This document shows positions 1 to 7,524 of a stretch of DNA of 64,000 nucleotides, one piece after another (the first letter of the stretch is position 1; each line of letters opens with the position of its first letter). The stretch covers positions 1,678,115-1,742,114 of the forward strand of contig CP129018.1 of assembly GCA_020524525.2 (NCBI GenBank), given 5' to 3'. The position numbers and the translations under genes were made by a program. The notes beneath the pieces were generated by a model. That model was given only the letters and a program-made list of their open reading frames with translations, made no database searches and had not been told where the DNA came from. Origin of the DNA: Bacillus tianshenii (GTDB lineage Bacteria > Bacillota > Bacilli > Bacillales > Bacillaceae_N).

Positions 1-73
1 TTGCCATCTTCACCGTCTGTAATGAATCCTTCACCTCCTCCCAAGTCATATCTGTTAAGTCATAGATTTCCAC
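1..73 (-). CDS. N-terminal fragment, possible creatininase-family amidohydrolase
   Basis: Only the first 24 codons lie in the window; the rest runs off the left edge. The GTG start at 73 has a GAGAGGGTG ribosome binding site 8 bases upstream. The peptide begins VEIYDLTDMTWEEVKDSL. The LTDMTWEEV stretch resembles the opening of creatininase-family amidohydrolases, in which a metal-ligand region follows shortly after, but those ligands are outside the window. A GTATAC palindrome lies about 30 bases upstream of the start, so the gene may be under the same control as the permease at 2617-4005. The family call is a weak inference from a short match. Confidence 0.35.
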   Translation of the reverse strand, partial: MEIYDLTDMTWEEVKDSLQTVKMA

Positions 74-126
74 TTGACTTTCACCCTCTCTTCACTTGGC
101 ATATTGTATACCGTTAAATGCCAAAT

Positions 127-459
127 TTAAGACTCTTTAACTTTTTCTAACTTCTTTTCCTTTTTTACAATAATATTCTCTTGGGTAATTTCAATATCTT
201 CTGTAATTGTCAACTGACAAGTTAAGCGATAACCTTCCTCAACTTTATCACCAAGCATTTTCTTCTCTTTCCAATTTGGCGGTGCCAGCTTGTCCTCTCC
301 TTCTAGCACTTGGCATGTACATTTTGTACATTTCCCCATTCCACAACCATACTTAAGCTTTGGAAACTGGCGAATTCCTGCAAGAACAACAAGGTTAGCG
401 TTGTCTTTCACTTGTTGTTCAATCGTTTCCCCATCGACATGTAGTTTTACATTTGGCAC
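127..459 (-). CDS. [2Fe-2S] ferredoxin
   Basis: Small electron carrier of the plant/adrenodoxin type, about 110 residues. The cluster ligands are visible as CGMGKCTKC in the first half and a fourth Cys in LTCQLT near residue 80, the CxxxxCxxC...C pattern of this family. The C-terminal tail is lysine and glutamate rich. I chose the GTG at 459 because AAAAGGGG lies 8 bases upstream; the in-frame GTG at 468 overlaps that Shine-Dalgarno sequence. It is transcribed away from the glutaredoxin-like gene at 696. Its electron-transfer partner is not evident in the window. Confidence 0.8.
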   Translation of the reverse strand: MPNVKLHVDGETIEQQVKDNANLVVLAGIRQFPKLKYGCGMGKCTKCTCQVLEGEDKLAPPNWKEKKMLGDKVEEGYRLTCQLTITEDIEITQENIIVKKEKKLEKVKES

Positions 460-517
460 GTTTTTCACCCCTTTTGCAAATTTTTAGATTCATGAAATTT
501 TTCTGAATCTTTCTTAA

Positions 518-545
518 ATTATAACAAGTTTTTGAATTATGTAAA
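518..545 (-). promoter_or_regulatory. Probable SigA promoter of the ferredoxin gene
   Basis: On the minus strand TTTACA (545-540) and TATAAT (523-518) are separated by 16 bases, about 60 bases upstream of the ferredoxin start. The surrounding 460-695 stretch is very AT rich and holds nothing else recognisable except the GTATAC site at 654-670. Confidence 0.5.
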
Positions 546-653
546 GTGTTTCTCTTATTTAGATAGTGATAATATTTTCTATTTTTCTAATTTTCTATTA
601 ATTTAAAAAATTATATTGATTATTCTTTATGCTTCATTTACACTATAGAAAAG

Positions 654-670
654 TTGGTATACAAAATACC
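654..670. promoter_or_regulatory. GTATAC operator-like site upstream of glutaredoxin-like gene
   Basis: TTGGTATACAAAATACC shares the core TTGGTATACA with sites at 104-113, 4070-4092, 4245-4256 and 4304-4316. The position, just upstream of the ribosome binding site of the 696-971 gene, fits a repressor operator. GntR/FadR-type regulators are known to bind TGTATACA-like palindromes; the regulator itself is not identified here. Confidence 0.4.
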
Positions 671-695
671 GATTAATAATTTGGAGGTGAATCTT

Positions 696-971
696 TTGGC
701 AAAAAACATTACATTATGGAGCTCTTATTCTTGTCAGCTCTGCACAGACATTAAAGAGTATTTTGGTGAACAAAATATTTCTTACACTAACAAAGACATG
801 AAAGCTAACCCTGAATTACGCGATCAATTAGAAGAAAAGTATCAAGTTCGTAAAGCACCTGTTATTGAAGTGGACAATGAAGTCGTCATTGGCGCTGGAA
901 AGTTCAATGAAGAAGATTGGACAAAACTTAAGCAGCTAGTGAAAGAAAAGGAGGTTACGAACAATGGGTAA
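696..971 (+). CDS. Glutaredoxin/thioredoxin-fold protein, NrdH-like
   Basis: About 91 residues with the opening MAKNITLWSSYSCQLC: a beta strand followed by a CQLC redox pair (CxxC, residues about 12-15). The later KAPVIEVDNEVVIGAG segment carries the cis-proline (APVIE) and GxG typical of glutaredoxins. Family members reduce disulfides or mixed glutathione/bacillithiol disulfides in the cytosol. I chose TTG at 696 because GGAGGTG sits 6 bases upstream; an earlier ATG at 654 lacks a binding site and lies in the GTATAC site. The stop overlaps the start of the next gene by 8 bases, so the two are probably translationally coupled. Confidence 0.75.
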   Translation: MAKNITLWSSYSCQLCTDIKEYFGEQNISYTNKDMKANPELRDQLEEKYQVRKAPVIEVDNEVVIGAGKFNEEDWTKLKQLVKEKEVTNNG

Positions 972-1299
972 GTATATTGTATTAACAAATAAAGATACGT
1001 TTCAAACAAAAGTTGATGGAGAAGGCTTAAAGCCAATTGAAACCTATCACTTCTACTTCTTTGACACAATTAAAGCGACTTACACGATCGCAGAAGTACT
1101 AGATGATAACATTAAGATTAATCTTTATGAAGAATATGAAGGCAAAGAGTTCGTCAACAATATTAAAGTCAAATTCTTTGAAACATTTGCGACGATTGAA
1201 GAAGCACAAGAAGAATTAGATGAAATCGTTAAAGCTTCCGGGAATAGTGAAGATTCAAAGGATTCAAAGTTAGTTAAAGCTGATAATGCTGTTGTCTAA
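964..1299 (+). CDS. Conserved-looking hypothetical protein coupled to the glutaredoxin
   Basis: I do not recognise this 111-residue protein. It begins MGKYIVLTNKDTFQTKV, is rich in acidic and aromatic residues (YHFYFFD), has no signal peptide or membrane segment, and ends in a low-complexity Ser/Lys/Asp tail (NSEDSKDSK). GGAGG lies 8 bases before the ATG, inside the end of the glutaredoxin gene, and the 8-base overlap makes co-translation likely. It may therefore be a partner or substrate of the redox protein, but nothing in the sequence proves that. A manganese riboswitch follows 25 bases downstream. Confidence 0.7.
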   Translation: MGKYIVLTNKDTFQTKVDGEGLKPIETYHFYFFDTIKATYTIAEVLDDNIKINLYEEYEGKEFVNNIKVKFFETFATIEEAQEELDEIVKASGNSEDSKDSKLVKADNAVV

Positions 1300-1325
1300 C
1301 CTTTTAATTAACAAAACTTCATAAC

Positions 1326-1470
1326 AAAGGGGAGTAGCTAGAGACAATAAAGTCGTCATTACGGGTGTTCAATAACCCCGGCTTTATTGGCAGCGTGTCT
1401 GACGCTGTTAGCGAGACCTTTGCCGATAGCTGGCAAAGGTGATGTATGCCCTTCTCCCCTACTCCCCTTA
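1326..1470 (+). promoter_or_regulatory. yybP-ykoY manganese riboswitch
   Basis: The aptamer is closed by AAGGGGAGTAG at 1327 and CTACTCCCCTT at 1459-1469. Inside are the conserved GTCGTCATTACGG segment and the GAGACCTTTGCC...GGCAAAGGT hairpin (1413-1440), the features of the yybP-ykoY class, known to bind Mn2+. It precedes a TerC-family exporter, the standard gene partner. A terminator-like stem follows at once, so metal binding would be expected to release transcription into the exporter. Confidence 0.93.
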
Positions 1471-1499
1471 AACCTTGCCCTATCGGCAAGGTTTTTTTA
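1470..1499 (+). terminator. Riboswitch-linked intrinsic terminator
   Basis: AACCTTGCC (1471-1479) pairs with GGCAAGGTT (1485-1493), followed by a run of T. It lies between the Mn aptamer and the TerC start, as an expression platform would. Confidence 0.85.
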
Positions 1500-1531
1500 T
1501 TCATTTTACGTCTATAAAGGAGCGAACTGTA

Positions 1532-2251
1532 ATGGATGCAGCCATGCTTGATTTCTTAGGAAAATTATTTTCAATTGTCATTATTGATCTTGTGTTAGCA
1601 GGAGACAACGCCATTCTAATTGGACTAGCCGCTCGTAACCTGCCTGCTCATCAGCAGAAGAAAGTTATTATTTGGGGTGCTGCCGGCGCGATCTTAATCC
1701 GTTCTGTCGCCACAATCGGTGTTGTTTGGCTTCTCAAAATTCCTGGTCTGTTGCTAATAGGCGGCCTCGTTCTTATCTTAATTGCGTATCGACTCTTAAT
1801 CGAGGACCAAGAAGAAGAAAAAACAATTCAATCAAAAGCAAACCTATGGGGTGCCATCAAAACGATTATTATTGCGGATGCAGCGATGGGCTTAGATAAC
1901 GTTATTGCCGTAGCAGGAGCAGCACATGGTAACTTTACACTTGTCATTCTCGGGTTATTGATCAGTATTCCGTTTGTCGTCTGGGGAAGCACGCTAATTC
2001 TGAAATTAATTAATCGTTTCCCAGCGATTATCTATATCGGCTCAGGGGTTCTCGCTTTTACAGCTGGAAAAATGCTTTTTGAAGATCCATACCTTACAGG
2101 CGGGGCCCATGATGCGGTGAACCCTCTATTAAAATGGAGCGTAACACTTATCATCGTTTCAGGTGTACTCGGTTTTGGCTATCTTAAGAAAAAACAAAAG
2201 CGCTCAGAAAGAGAACTTGTTACGAAAGAAAAGCAAGCTGTAAATAATTAA
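1532..2251 (+). CDS. TerC-family membrane protein (YkoY-like), probable Mn2+ exporter
   Basis: About 239 residues with seven or so hydrophobic segments. Characteristic TerC acidic motifs are visible: VLAGDNAILIGLA near residue 25 and DAAMGLDNVIAVAGAA near residue 120, both with the DN pair that forms the metal path in this family. Family members export Mn2+ from the cytosol, in some cases to metallate secreted enzymes. The ATG at 1532 follows AAAGGAGCG; a longer upstream reading would run into the terminator stem. Expression is very likely controlled by the manganese riboswitch directly upstream. The C-terminus is a short basic cytosolic tail. Confidence 0.9.
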   Translation: MDAAMLDFLGKLFSIVIIDLVLAGDNAILIGLAARNLPAHQQKKVIIWGAAGAILIRSVATIGVVWLLKIPGLLLIGGLVLILIAYRLLIEDQEEEKTIQSKANLWGAIKTIIIADAAMGLDNVIAVAGAAHGNFTLVILGLLISIPFVVWGSTLILKLINRFPAIIYIGSGVLAFTAGKMLFEDPYLTGGAHDAVNPLLKWSVTLIIVSGVLGFGYLKKKQKRSERELVTKEKQAVNN

Positions 2252-2275
2252 CCTAGACTAAAGGGAGGAATAAAA

Positions 2276-2581
2276 ATGGAGATTTGGGAATTGATTGAGG
2301 AAAGAGAATATCTAACTGGTGAAACAACAGACAATTACAAAGTAATCTATAAAAAGTATTGGAAACGAGAAATGGATATCAATCACCCGCTTGTATATGA
2401 AAAGAAAAAGAAAGTCGAAGAAACGATTCAACTTATTAGCGGAAAAGAACATGATTCCGTTCAAGTTGTCGCTGAATTTCAAGTAGGAGAAACCTACCCT
2501 TCAATTGACAACATCTTAAGCACGCTGAAAGCAGACTACAGTAATGTCTTTCAAGCCCTTCTACTACATGAATCTATATAA
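2276..2581 (+). CDS. Hypothetical protein downstream of terC
   Basis: Not recognised. It is a 101-residue soluble protein, highly charged (Lys/Glu rich), starting MEIWELIEEREYLTGE, with no Cys cluster, membrane segment or signal peptide. GGGAGG lies 7 bases before the ATG. It begins 24 bases after terC and ends just before a strong terminator, so it is probably the last gene of the riboswitch-controlled unit. A role in manganese handling is only guilt by association. Confidence 0.65.
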   Translation: MEIWELIEEREYLTGETTDNYKVIYKKYWKREMDINHPLVYEKKKKVEETIQLISGKEHDSVQVVAEFQVGETYPSIDNILSTLKADYSNVFQALLLHESI

Positions 2582-2615
2582 TAAGAAGCCCTCCACTAAA
2601 ATGGAGGGCTTCTTA
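2582..2615. terminator. Bidirectional terminator
   Basis: TAAGAAGCCCTCCA and TGGAGGGCTTCTTA form a perfect 14-bp stem with a 6-base loop between the convergent hypothetical gene and permease gene. It has A and T runs suited to both strands. Confidence 0.85.
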
Positions 2616-2616
2616 T

Positions 2617-4005
2617 TTATATAACGATTTGCAATGTCACAAGATACATCATTAACACAACCAAATAAATGACAGTGAATTGGATATTCCAATTAGAAAT
2701 CTTAAATGGACTTTCATTTACAATACTAGACATTAACCCGATTGTTGCGTTGTATGGTCCCATTAAGAATGCTGAAACTGCTCCACCAAGCATCGAAACA
2801 GTTAATATATGCGGGGAGATATCTAATATATTTGGATCTAAGGAACCCGCCATTAAAGCTAAGGCGACTGCTGGATGAAGACCAGTAAACGCTAAAAGTA
2901 ACGGAATGACTGGAATTAGTACAAGGAAGATTTCACTGCCAATTACCCCTTTAAATGTACCAATCCAGCCGTTCAGCAAATGATCCATACCTGATACTTG
3001 GATAGTTGATATGAAAAAACCGGCTGATAGGAATATAACAAATTGTGCTCTCATTTTTAAAAGATGTGTTTGAAAATGCTCTTTCAATCCAGAGAAAAAC
3101 GCTGATGTTTTCTTTAAAAATAGTGACCAAATAAGTGCAAACGGAATAACCGTTAATGCCACTAAGACAATAAAACTAAAATGGAAAACCTGTTCAAGAA
3201 TCGAAATGATCACATTAAAAATAAGAATGGCTACAAAAATCTGCAATATCCTTCTCGCGCTACCCTTCTTTCCAACCTTTTCTTCTGTTATTGCCAATTC
3301 CTCAGCAGTCTTCCCTTCTACAAGGCCTTGATTTTCTCTTTTTGAAGAAACACGCAAACCTAAAAACCAATCAAGGGCTAATCCAAAAATACTTAAAGGG
3401 ATTACATAAGGAAGCACAGAACCCCAGCTCACACCTGTCATTTCAATTACAATCCCTACAATTGGCGTGACCGGAGCCCACAGAAGCGGCATCGCAAATC
3501 CATGAGTTATTGCCCGGCTCATAAAGCGTTCACGGTTTTGCAGCGTGAAAATATCAAGTGCTGGACGCATTGAATAATACGTCATCGGCAAGGTTGCCAA
3601 ATTCATGAAAATACTAAAGAAATACGAAATACCAGAAGTCATCATATATAAATGTCCAGTATTCTTTACACGCTTTTCAACAAGTCCTTGAATACCTGTT
3701 GCATATTCTCCTAATCGAATTGGCAGCGCCAAAATTGGAATCAACGTAAAAAGCGTTAATAAATTCAACATTGGTCCAAACGATAAAACGTAATGCTTCC
3801 AGCCTGCACCAGCTGAAATAAGCATGATCACCCCTAACGATAAAAAAATAAGGCCAAGCACTTTGACGAATCGTTTTACATAGAAGAAACTCGTTAAGAC
3901 AATGACAAGACAAATTGAGGAAAGTAGAAAGTCAATTTGCACTTTAGGAAAAATCGTCTTTACTAAATAAAGAAGGATTGATAATCCATACAAATAAATA
4001 ATCAT
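2617..4005 (-). CDS. Polytopic membrane permease of unknown substrate
   Basis: 462 residues with about 11-12 hydrophobic segments and a cytosolic charged loop near residues 225-245 (SSKRENQGLVEGKTAEE). The mid-region SIFMNLATLPMTYYSM and GFAMPLLWAPVTPIVG and the later STIQVSGMDHLLNG and TGLHPAVALALM resemble the re-entrant Gly/Pro-containing loops of ion-transporter/arsenite-permease superfamily carriers, but I cannot assign a family or substrate. The ATG follows a weak TGGTGAT site. The upstream region carries three GTATAC palindromes, including a perfect 10-bp inverted repeat 65 bases from the start, suggesting substrate-controlled repression. Confidence 0.75.
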   Translation of the reverse strand: MIIYLYGLSILLYLVKTIFPKVQIDFLLSSICLVIVLTSFFYVKRFVKVLGLIFLSLGVIMLISAGAGWKHYVLSFGPMLNLLTLFTLIPILALPIRLGEYATGIQGLVEKRVKNTGHLYMMTSGISYFFSIFMNLATLPMTYYSMRPALDIFTLQNRERFMSRAITHGFAMPLLWAPVTPIVGIVIEMTGVSWGSVLPYVIPLSIFGLALDWFLGLRVSSKRENQGLVEGKTAEELAITEEKVGKKGSARRILQIFVAILIFNVIISILEQVFHFSFIVLVALTVIPFALIWSLFLKKTSAFFSGLKEHFQTHLLKMRAQFVIFLSAGFFISTIQVSGMDHLLNGWIGTFKGVIGSEIFLVLIPVIPLLLAFTGLHPAVALALMAGSLDPNILDISPHILTVSMLGGAVSAFLMGPYNATIGLMSSIVNESPFKISNWNIQFTVIYLVVLMMYLVTLQIVI

Positions 4006-4069
4006 TGCATCACCAGTCTATTATTTTTTTGAAAATTTAATAATTTCTATTATAGCACTACTGGTTTGA

Positions 4070-4092
4070 TTTTGGTATACATTATACCAAAA
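4070..4092. promoter_or_regulatory. Perfect palindromic operator upstream of the permease
   Basis: TTTTGGTATA, a 3-base spacer, then TATACCAAAA: a perfect 10-bp inverted repeat. The GGTATA arms match the element repeated at 4245-4256 and 4304-4316 and, farther off, near 104 and 654. The form resembles operators of GntR/FadR-subfamily repressors, which is family knowledge; no regulator gene is visible nearby. Confidence 0.6.
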
Positions 4093-4244
4093 TGACTTCA
4101 TGTTATTTTTCTTATTTTTTTATCCTTCCCTACCAGCATTTCTATTATGACGATTAGCAATTTAAATAGACACCCTTTACCTTTCTCACATAACCTCAAA
4201 ATATTAAAAGAAGTTATTATAATTTTGCTCCTCAAAACACCATA

Positions 4245-4256
4245 TTGTATACCAAA
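4245..4256. promoter_or_regulatory. GTATAC operator-like site
   Basis: TTGTATACCAAA, the reverse complement form of the same core. It lies in the 4006-4400 intergenic region between the permease and the Fur-controlled peptide. Confidence 0.4.
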
Positions 4257-4303
4257 TACCTTTTTTAACGTCTTTTTTGTGAACATTTTATAAAAAAATC
4301 GCA

Positions 4304-4316
4304 TTTTGGTATACAA
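4304..4316. promoter_or_regulatory. GTATAC operator-like site
   Basis: TTTTGGTATACAA lies 12 bases upstream of the Fur box. It may serve the permease on the minus strand or the peptide gene on the plus strand. Confidence 0.4.
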
Positions 4317-4327
4317 TTTTGTTCAAA

Positions 4328-4360
4328 TGATATTGATTATCATCAGATTTTTGTTATAAT
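4328..4360 (+). promoter_or_regulatory. Fur box overlapping a SigA promoter
   Basis: TGATATTGATTATCA (4328-4342) differs by one base from the 7-1-7 Bacillus Fur core TGATAATnATTATCA. It overlaps the -35 TTGATT (4333-4338); the -10 TATAAT is at 4355-4360 after 16 bases. Occupancy by Fur would block the promoter, so the downstream peptide should be iron repressed. Confidence 0.75.
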
Positions 4361-4402
4361 AGCATTAAGCAAGATGATAATTACTACTAAGGAGGAATCC
4401 TA

Positions 4403-4489
4403 ATGTTTAACTTCCTATTTGGTTCAAAAAAAGCTTTGAACAAAGCGGAGCGTAAGTATAAAACACTTCAAAAGATTTTAAAGTTTTAA
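4403..4489 (+). CDS. Fur-controlled small basic peptide, 28 residues
   Basis: ATG at 4403 with a near-perfect AAGGAGGAATCC site 6-8 bases upstream, TAA at 4487-4489. The peptide has a short hydrophobic start (MFNFLFG) followed by a strongly basic, amphipathic-looking body rich in Lys (KKALNKAERKYK), net charge about +7. A Fur-box promoter precedes it and a strong terminator follows at 4553. B. subtilis has Fur-regulated small basic proteins (FbpA, FbpB, FbpC) that act with the FsrA sRNA in iron sparing. This could be a functional analogue, but I cannot claim homology from such a short sequence. Confidence 0.65.
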   Translation: MFNFLFGSKKALNKAERKYKTLQKILKF

Positions 4490-4552
4490 TCAGCTCACCA
4501 CCCAATGAGCACTTGAACGTTTAAATTTTTTTATAGCAGACGATATAGAAAA

Positions 4553-4585
4553 ACCACACCAATTTTTCGGTGTGGTTCTTTTTTG
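4553..4585 (+). terminator. Terminator of the Fur-controlled transcript
   Basis: ACCACACC and GGTGTGGT flank a 7-base loop and are followed by CTTTTTTG. It ends a transcript of about 220 nt that starts near 4367. Confidence 0.85.
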
Positions 4586-4591
4586 TATAAC

Positions 4592-4624
4592 AAAAAAAGC
4601 TTGCAATTTTGCTGCAAGCTTTTC
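4592..4624 (-). terminator. Terminator of the signal peptidase gene
   Basis: AGCTTGCA and TGCAAGCT form the stem. On the minus strand the hairpin is followed by TTTTTTT, just past the signal peptidase stop codon. Confidence 0.8.
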
Positions 4625-4634
4625 TGCACTCTTC

Positions 4635-5189
4635 TTATTGAATAAACCGAAATGTATCAAAAGGATAAAAGACGAACTCTGCTTTTCCGATTACTTTCTG
4701 GACTTCAAATGAACCGAGCTCTTCACTATCTAGGCTATTTGGACGATTATCTCCAAGCACAAAAACATGACCTTTTGGAATCACTTGCGGTGGTATATCA
4801 TTTGTTAAGTTCAGGCCTTGCTGTTTTGCTTGTTTTTTCTTTTCTTCTAGGTAATCTTCTTTTACAGGTTGATCATTAATATAAAGCGTGTCGTCCCGTA
4901 CTTCTACCTTATCACCAGCAATCGCAATAACGCGCTTCACATAATTCTCATCTTCCGTTGCCCGTAATATAACAACATCGCCCCGTTTTGGTTCATCAAA
5001 TAAATAGACAGCTGAGTTCACCAACACCCGATCATGGTTTTTTAATGTACCTTCCATTGATGAACCTTCAACTAAGTATGGCGCAAATAAGAAGATTTTT
5101 ACAAAAAGAGCGATTCCAAACACGATGAGAAATGTTTTACCCCAATCCCACGTTTCTTTCAGTAGTTGTTCTTTTTTCAACCTTGTCAC
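4635..5189 (-). CDS. sipT: Type I signal peptidase
   Basis: 184-residue membrane-bound endopeptidase that removes signal peptides from exported proteins on the outer face of the membrane. One N-terminal membrane helix (about residues 17-36) precedes the catalytic Ser in VEGSSMEG (Ser44) and the general-base Lys in ENYVKRVIA (Lys85). The later boxes RGDVVILRA and FVLGDNRPNSLDSEELG are also present. Length and layout match the Sip proteins of Bacillus. The start is a GTG; a TTG three codons inside is an alternative with an AAGG just before it. The symbol marks the family rather than a proven orthologue. Confidence 0.92.
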   Translation of the reverse strand: MTRLKKEQLLKETWDWGKTFLIVFGIALFVKIFLFAPYLVEGSSMEGTLKNHDRVLVNSAVYLFDEPKRGDVVILRATEDENYVKRVIAIAGDKVEVRDDTLYINDQPVKEDYLEEKKKQAKQQGLNLTNDIPPQVIPKGHVFVLGDNRPNSLDSEELGSFEVQKVIGKAEFVFYPFDTFRFIQ

Positions 5190-5281
5190 ATCCTCGATTT
5201 GATCCTGTTACCTCTAATATTACATAACAATAACGTTTTCTACAATATTTAACATTACGAGGGAGTACAATAGATTTCCAA

Positions 5282-7168
5282 TCATTCTTCTTCCATTAAT
5301 AATGAGAGCTCTTCCCACCGCTCCATCGCTTGCTCTAATTCTTCTTCGACTTGTTGCTGTTCTTTGAACAAGTCATTGACTGCCCCAATGTCACTGCCAG
5401 CCTCTGCGATTTTTTGCTGTAGTTCCTCATTACATTGTTCGAGGTTTGTAATGCGGTCTTCAATTTCATTCCACTCAATTTGGTCTTTATAAGATAGCTT
5501 CTTTCGTTTTTTCGGTTTTGCTTCTACTTTTGGTGCCTCGTGCTTTTCTTTTGGTTGCTTTGTACTGCTTTCTTTTTCAAGCTTTTGTTTTTCTAAATAG
5601 TCACTGTAATTACCTTGAAAACGGTCAATCACACCATTTCCATGAAAACAAATCAGATGGTCAACAACTTTATCTAAGAAATAGCGATCATGGGATACAG
5701 TAATAACAACGCCAGGAAATGATTCTAAATAGTCCTCGAGGATTGCTAATGTCTGGACATCCAAATCATTGGTCGGCTCATCTAAAAACAGCACATTTGG
5801 TTCGCCCATTAACACGCGAAGCAAATACAAACGACGCCGTTCCCCGCCTGACAGCTTATGAATGTACGTCCACTGCATACTTCGTGGGAACAAAAACCGT
5901 TCTAGCATCTGTTCAGCTGTAATGACTTGCCCATCTGCTGTCTGAACAACCTCTGCTTCTTCCTTAATATATTCCACAACGCGTAAGCTTTCATCTAAAT
6001 CAAGGTTTTCTTGTGTATAGTAGCCAATTTTGACGGTTTGACCTGTTTTGATGGTGCCGCTGTCTGGTTCTACACGTCCGGCCATCATATTCAGTAAGGT
6101 TGTTTTTCCGCTTCCGTTTGGTCCGATAATGCCAAGACGCTCATTTGGCACAACAAGATAATTGAAATCATTCAGAACAGTTTGTTCACCATAGCTTTTT
6201 GTCACGTCCTCAAGCTCAAGCACATCATTTCCAAGCCTTGTTGAGCCAATCGCAATATCAAGCTGGCCTCCTGCAGCTGGTCCCTTCGTATCTTGAAGCT
6301 TATCAACTCGTTGAATACGGGCTTTTTGTTTTGTCGTCCGTGCTTTTGCACCGCGTCTTAGCCATGCTAATTCTTTGCGAAGAAGGTTTTGACGTTTGCG
6401 CTCATCACTGATTTCAAGCTCTTCCCTTTCAGCCTTCTTCTCCAGAAAGACCTCATAGTTGCCCTCATATGTATACAGCTTTCCTTTGTCTAGCTCAAAA
6501 ATACGATTCGTTACGCGGTTAAGAAAATACCTGTCATGCGTAACGACGATAAGTGAGCCCTTATATTGTGACAGAGCGGTTTCAAGCCATTCAATTGTTT
6601 CATTATCAAGATGGTTAGTCGGCTCATCCAAAATCAATAAGTCTGCTGGCTGGATTAATGACCTCGCAATCGCAATCCGCTTCTTCTGTCCGCCTGATAC
6701 TTCATTTACCTTCTTTGTAAAGTCTTTAATACCTAGCTTCGTGAGTATAGTTTTTGCTAATGTATTGGCTTCCCATGCATTTTGTTCATCCATCTTTTGT
6801 TGCATTTGAAGAAGCTGCTCTTGTTTTGCTGAATTTGTCGCATCTTCATTTAACTCAAGCAATGCTTCTTCATAAGCCCTCATCACCCGCATAAGCGGTG
6901 AATCACCATAATAAATTTGCTCAAGCACTGTCAGTTCTTCCTCAAAATCAGGATCCTGGTCTAAATATTCGATACGGAATTGGTTAGAATGAAACATCTG
7001 ACCTTCTTCAGCTGACTCAATACCCGCAAGGACCTTCAAGAGGGTTGACTTCCCTGTGCCGTTCACCCCTATTAAACCAATTCGCTCCCTTTCAGATACC
7101 GAAAACGAAATGTGATCAAATAATACTTTTTCACCATATGTTTTTAATAAATTTTCTACAACAAGCAT
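5282..7168 (-). CDS. yfmR: ABC-F ATPase, YfmR/Uup-like
   Basis: 628-residue cytosolic protein with two ATP-binding cassettes and no membrane domain. Walker A motifs are GVNGTGKST (near residue 35) and GPNGSGKTT (near 350). The signatures VSGGQKKRIAIAR and LSGGERRRLYLLR are each followed by a Walker B LDEPTNHLD or LDEPTNDLD. The interdomain linker is rich in Arg/Lys (ELAWLRRGAKARTTKQ), as in ribosome-binding ABC-F factors, and the C-terminus has the coiled coil of the Uup/YfmR branch. ABC-F proteins of this type act on stalled ribosomes at the E site. Length is that of B. subtilis YfmR. Confidence 0.88.
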   Translation of the reverse strand: MLVVENLLKTYGEKVLFDHISFSVSERERIGLIGVNGTGKSTLLKVLAGIESAEEGQMFHSNQFRIEYLDQDPDFEEELTVLEQIYYGDSPLMRVMRAYEEALLELNEDATNSAKQEQLLQMQQKMDEQNAWEANTLAKTILTKLGIKDFTKKVNEVSGGQKKRIAIARSLIQPADLLILDEPTNHLDNETIEWLETALSQYKGSLIVVTHDRYFLNRVTNRIFELDKGKLYTYEGNYEVFLEKKAEREELEISDERKRQNLLRKELAWLRRGAKARTTKQKARIQRVDKLQDTKGPAAGGQLDIAIGSTRLGNDVLELEDVTKSYGEQTVLNDFNYLVVPNERLGIIGPNGSGKTTLLNMMAGRVEPDSGTIKTGQTVKIGYYTQENLDLDESLRVVEYIKEEAEVVQTADGQVITAEQMLERFLFPRSMQWTYIHKLSGGERRRLYLLRVLMGEPNVLFLDEPTNDLDVQTLAILEDYLESFPGVVITVSHDRYFLDKVVDHLICFHGNGVIDRFQGNYSDYLEKQKLEKESSTKQPKEKHEAPKVEAKPKKRKKLSYKDQIEWNEIEDRITNLEQCNEELQQKIAEAGSDIGAVNDLFKEQQQVEEELEQAMERWEELSLLMEEE

Positions 7169-7524
7169 TCTGAGCTCCCCCTCTCAACCCAGGAATGGAA
7201 ATAAGCATAATGGGTAAGCTCAGCACCAACTTAAGAAAAGAGGTGTGAGCCAAATTTCGCCTCATTCTTTATTTCATAAAAGGCTGTCAACGTGGATAAT
7301 GGATAGGCTCTTTTCCACGAAAAAATACTCATCGCTCAACTCATTCCTTGCTTCCAATGATATGTCTAACTGCTATTTTACTATCTCACACTTTTCTTGA
7401 AAACAAAACAAAAAACGATACGTCCTTTCAGGCGGTATCACGGTTAAATATTTTACCACCCATATTCTTAACTCAGTCTAACCACAATATTAGAAACAGG
7501 ACGACTACAAAGGATGAAGAAGAG

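Noticed and set aside
1319-1504. Minus-strand frame over the manganese riboswitch
   Set aside because: It is the complement of a well-conserved structured RNA.
4098-4316. 72-codon minus-strand frame in the permease upstream region
   Set aside because: No ribosome binding site, very AT-rich, and it spans the operator-like sites.
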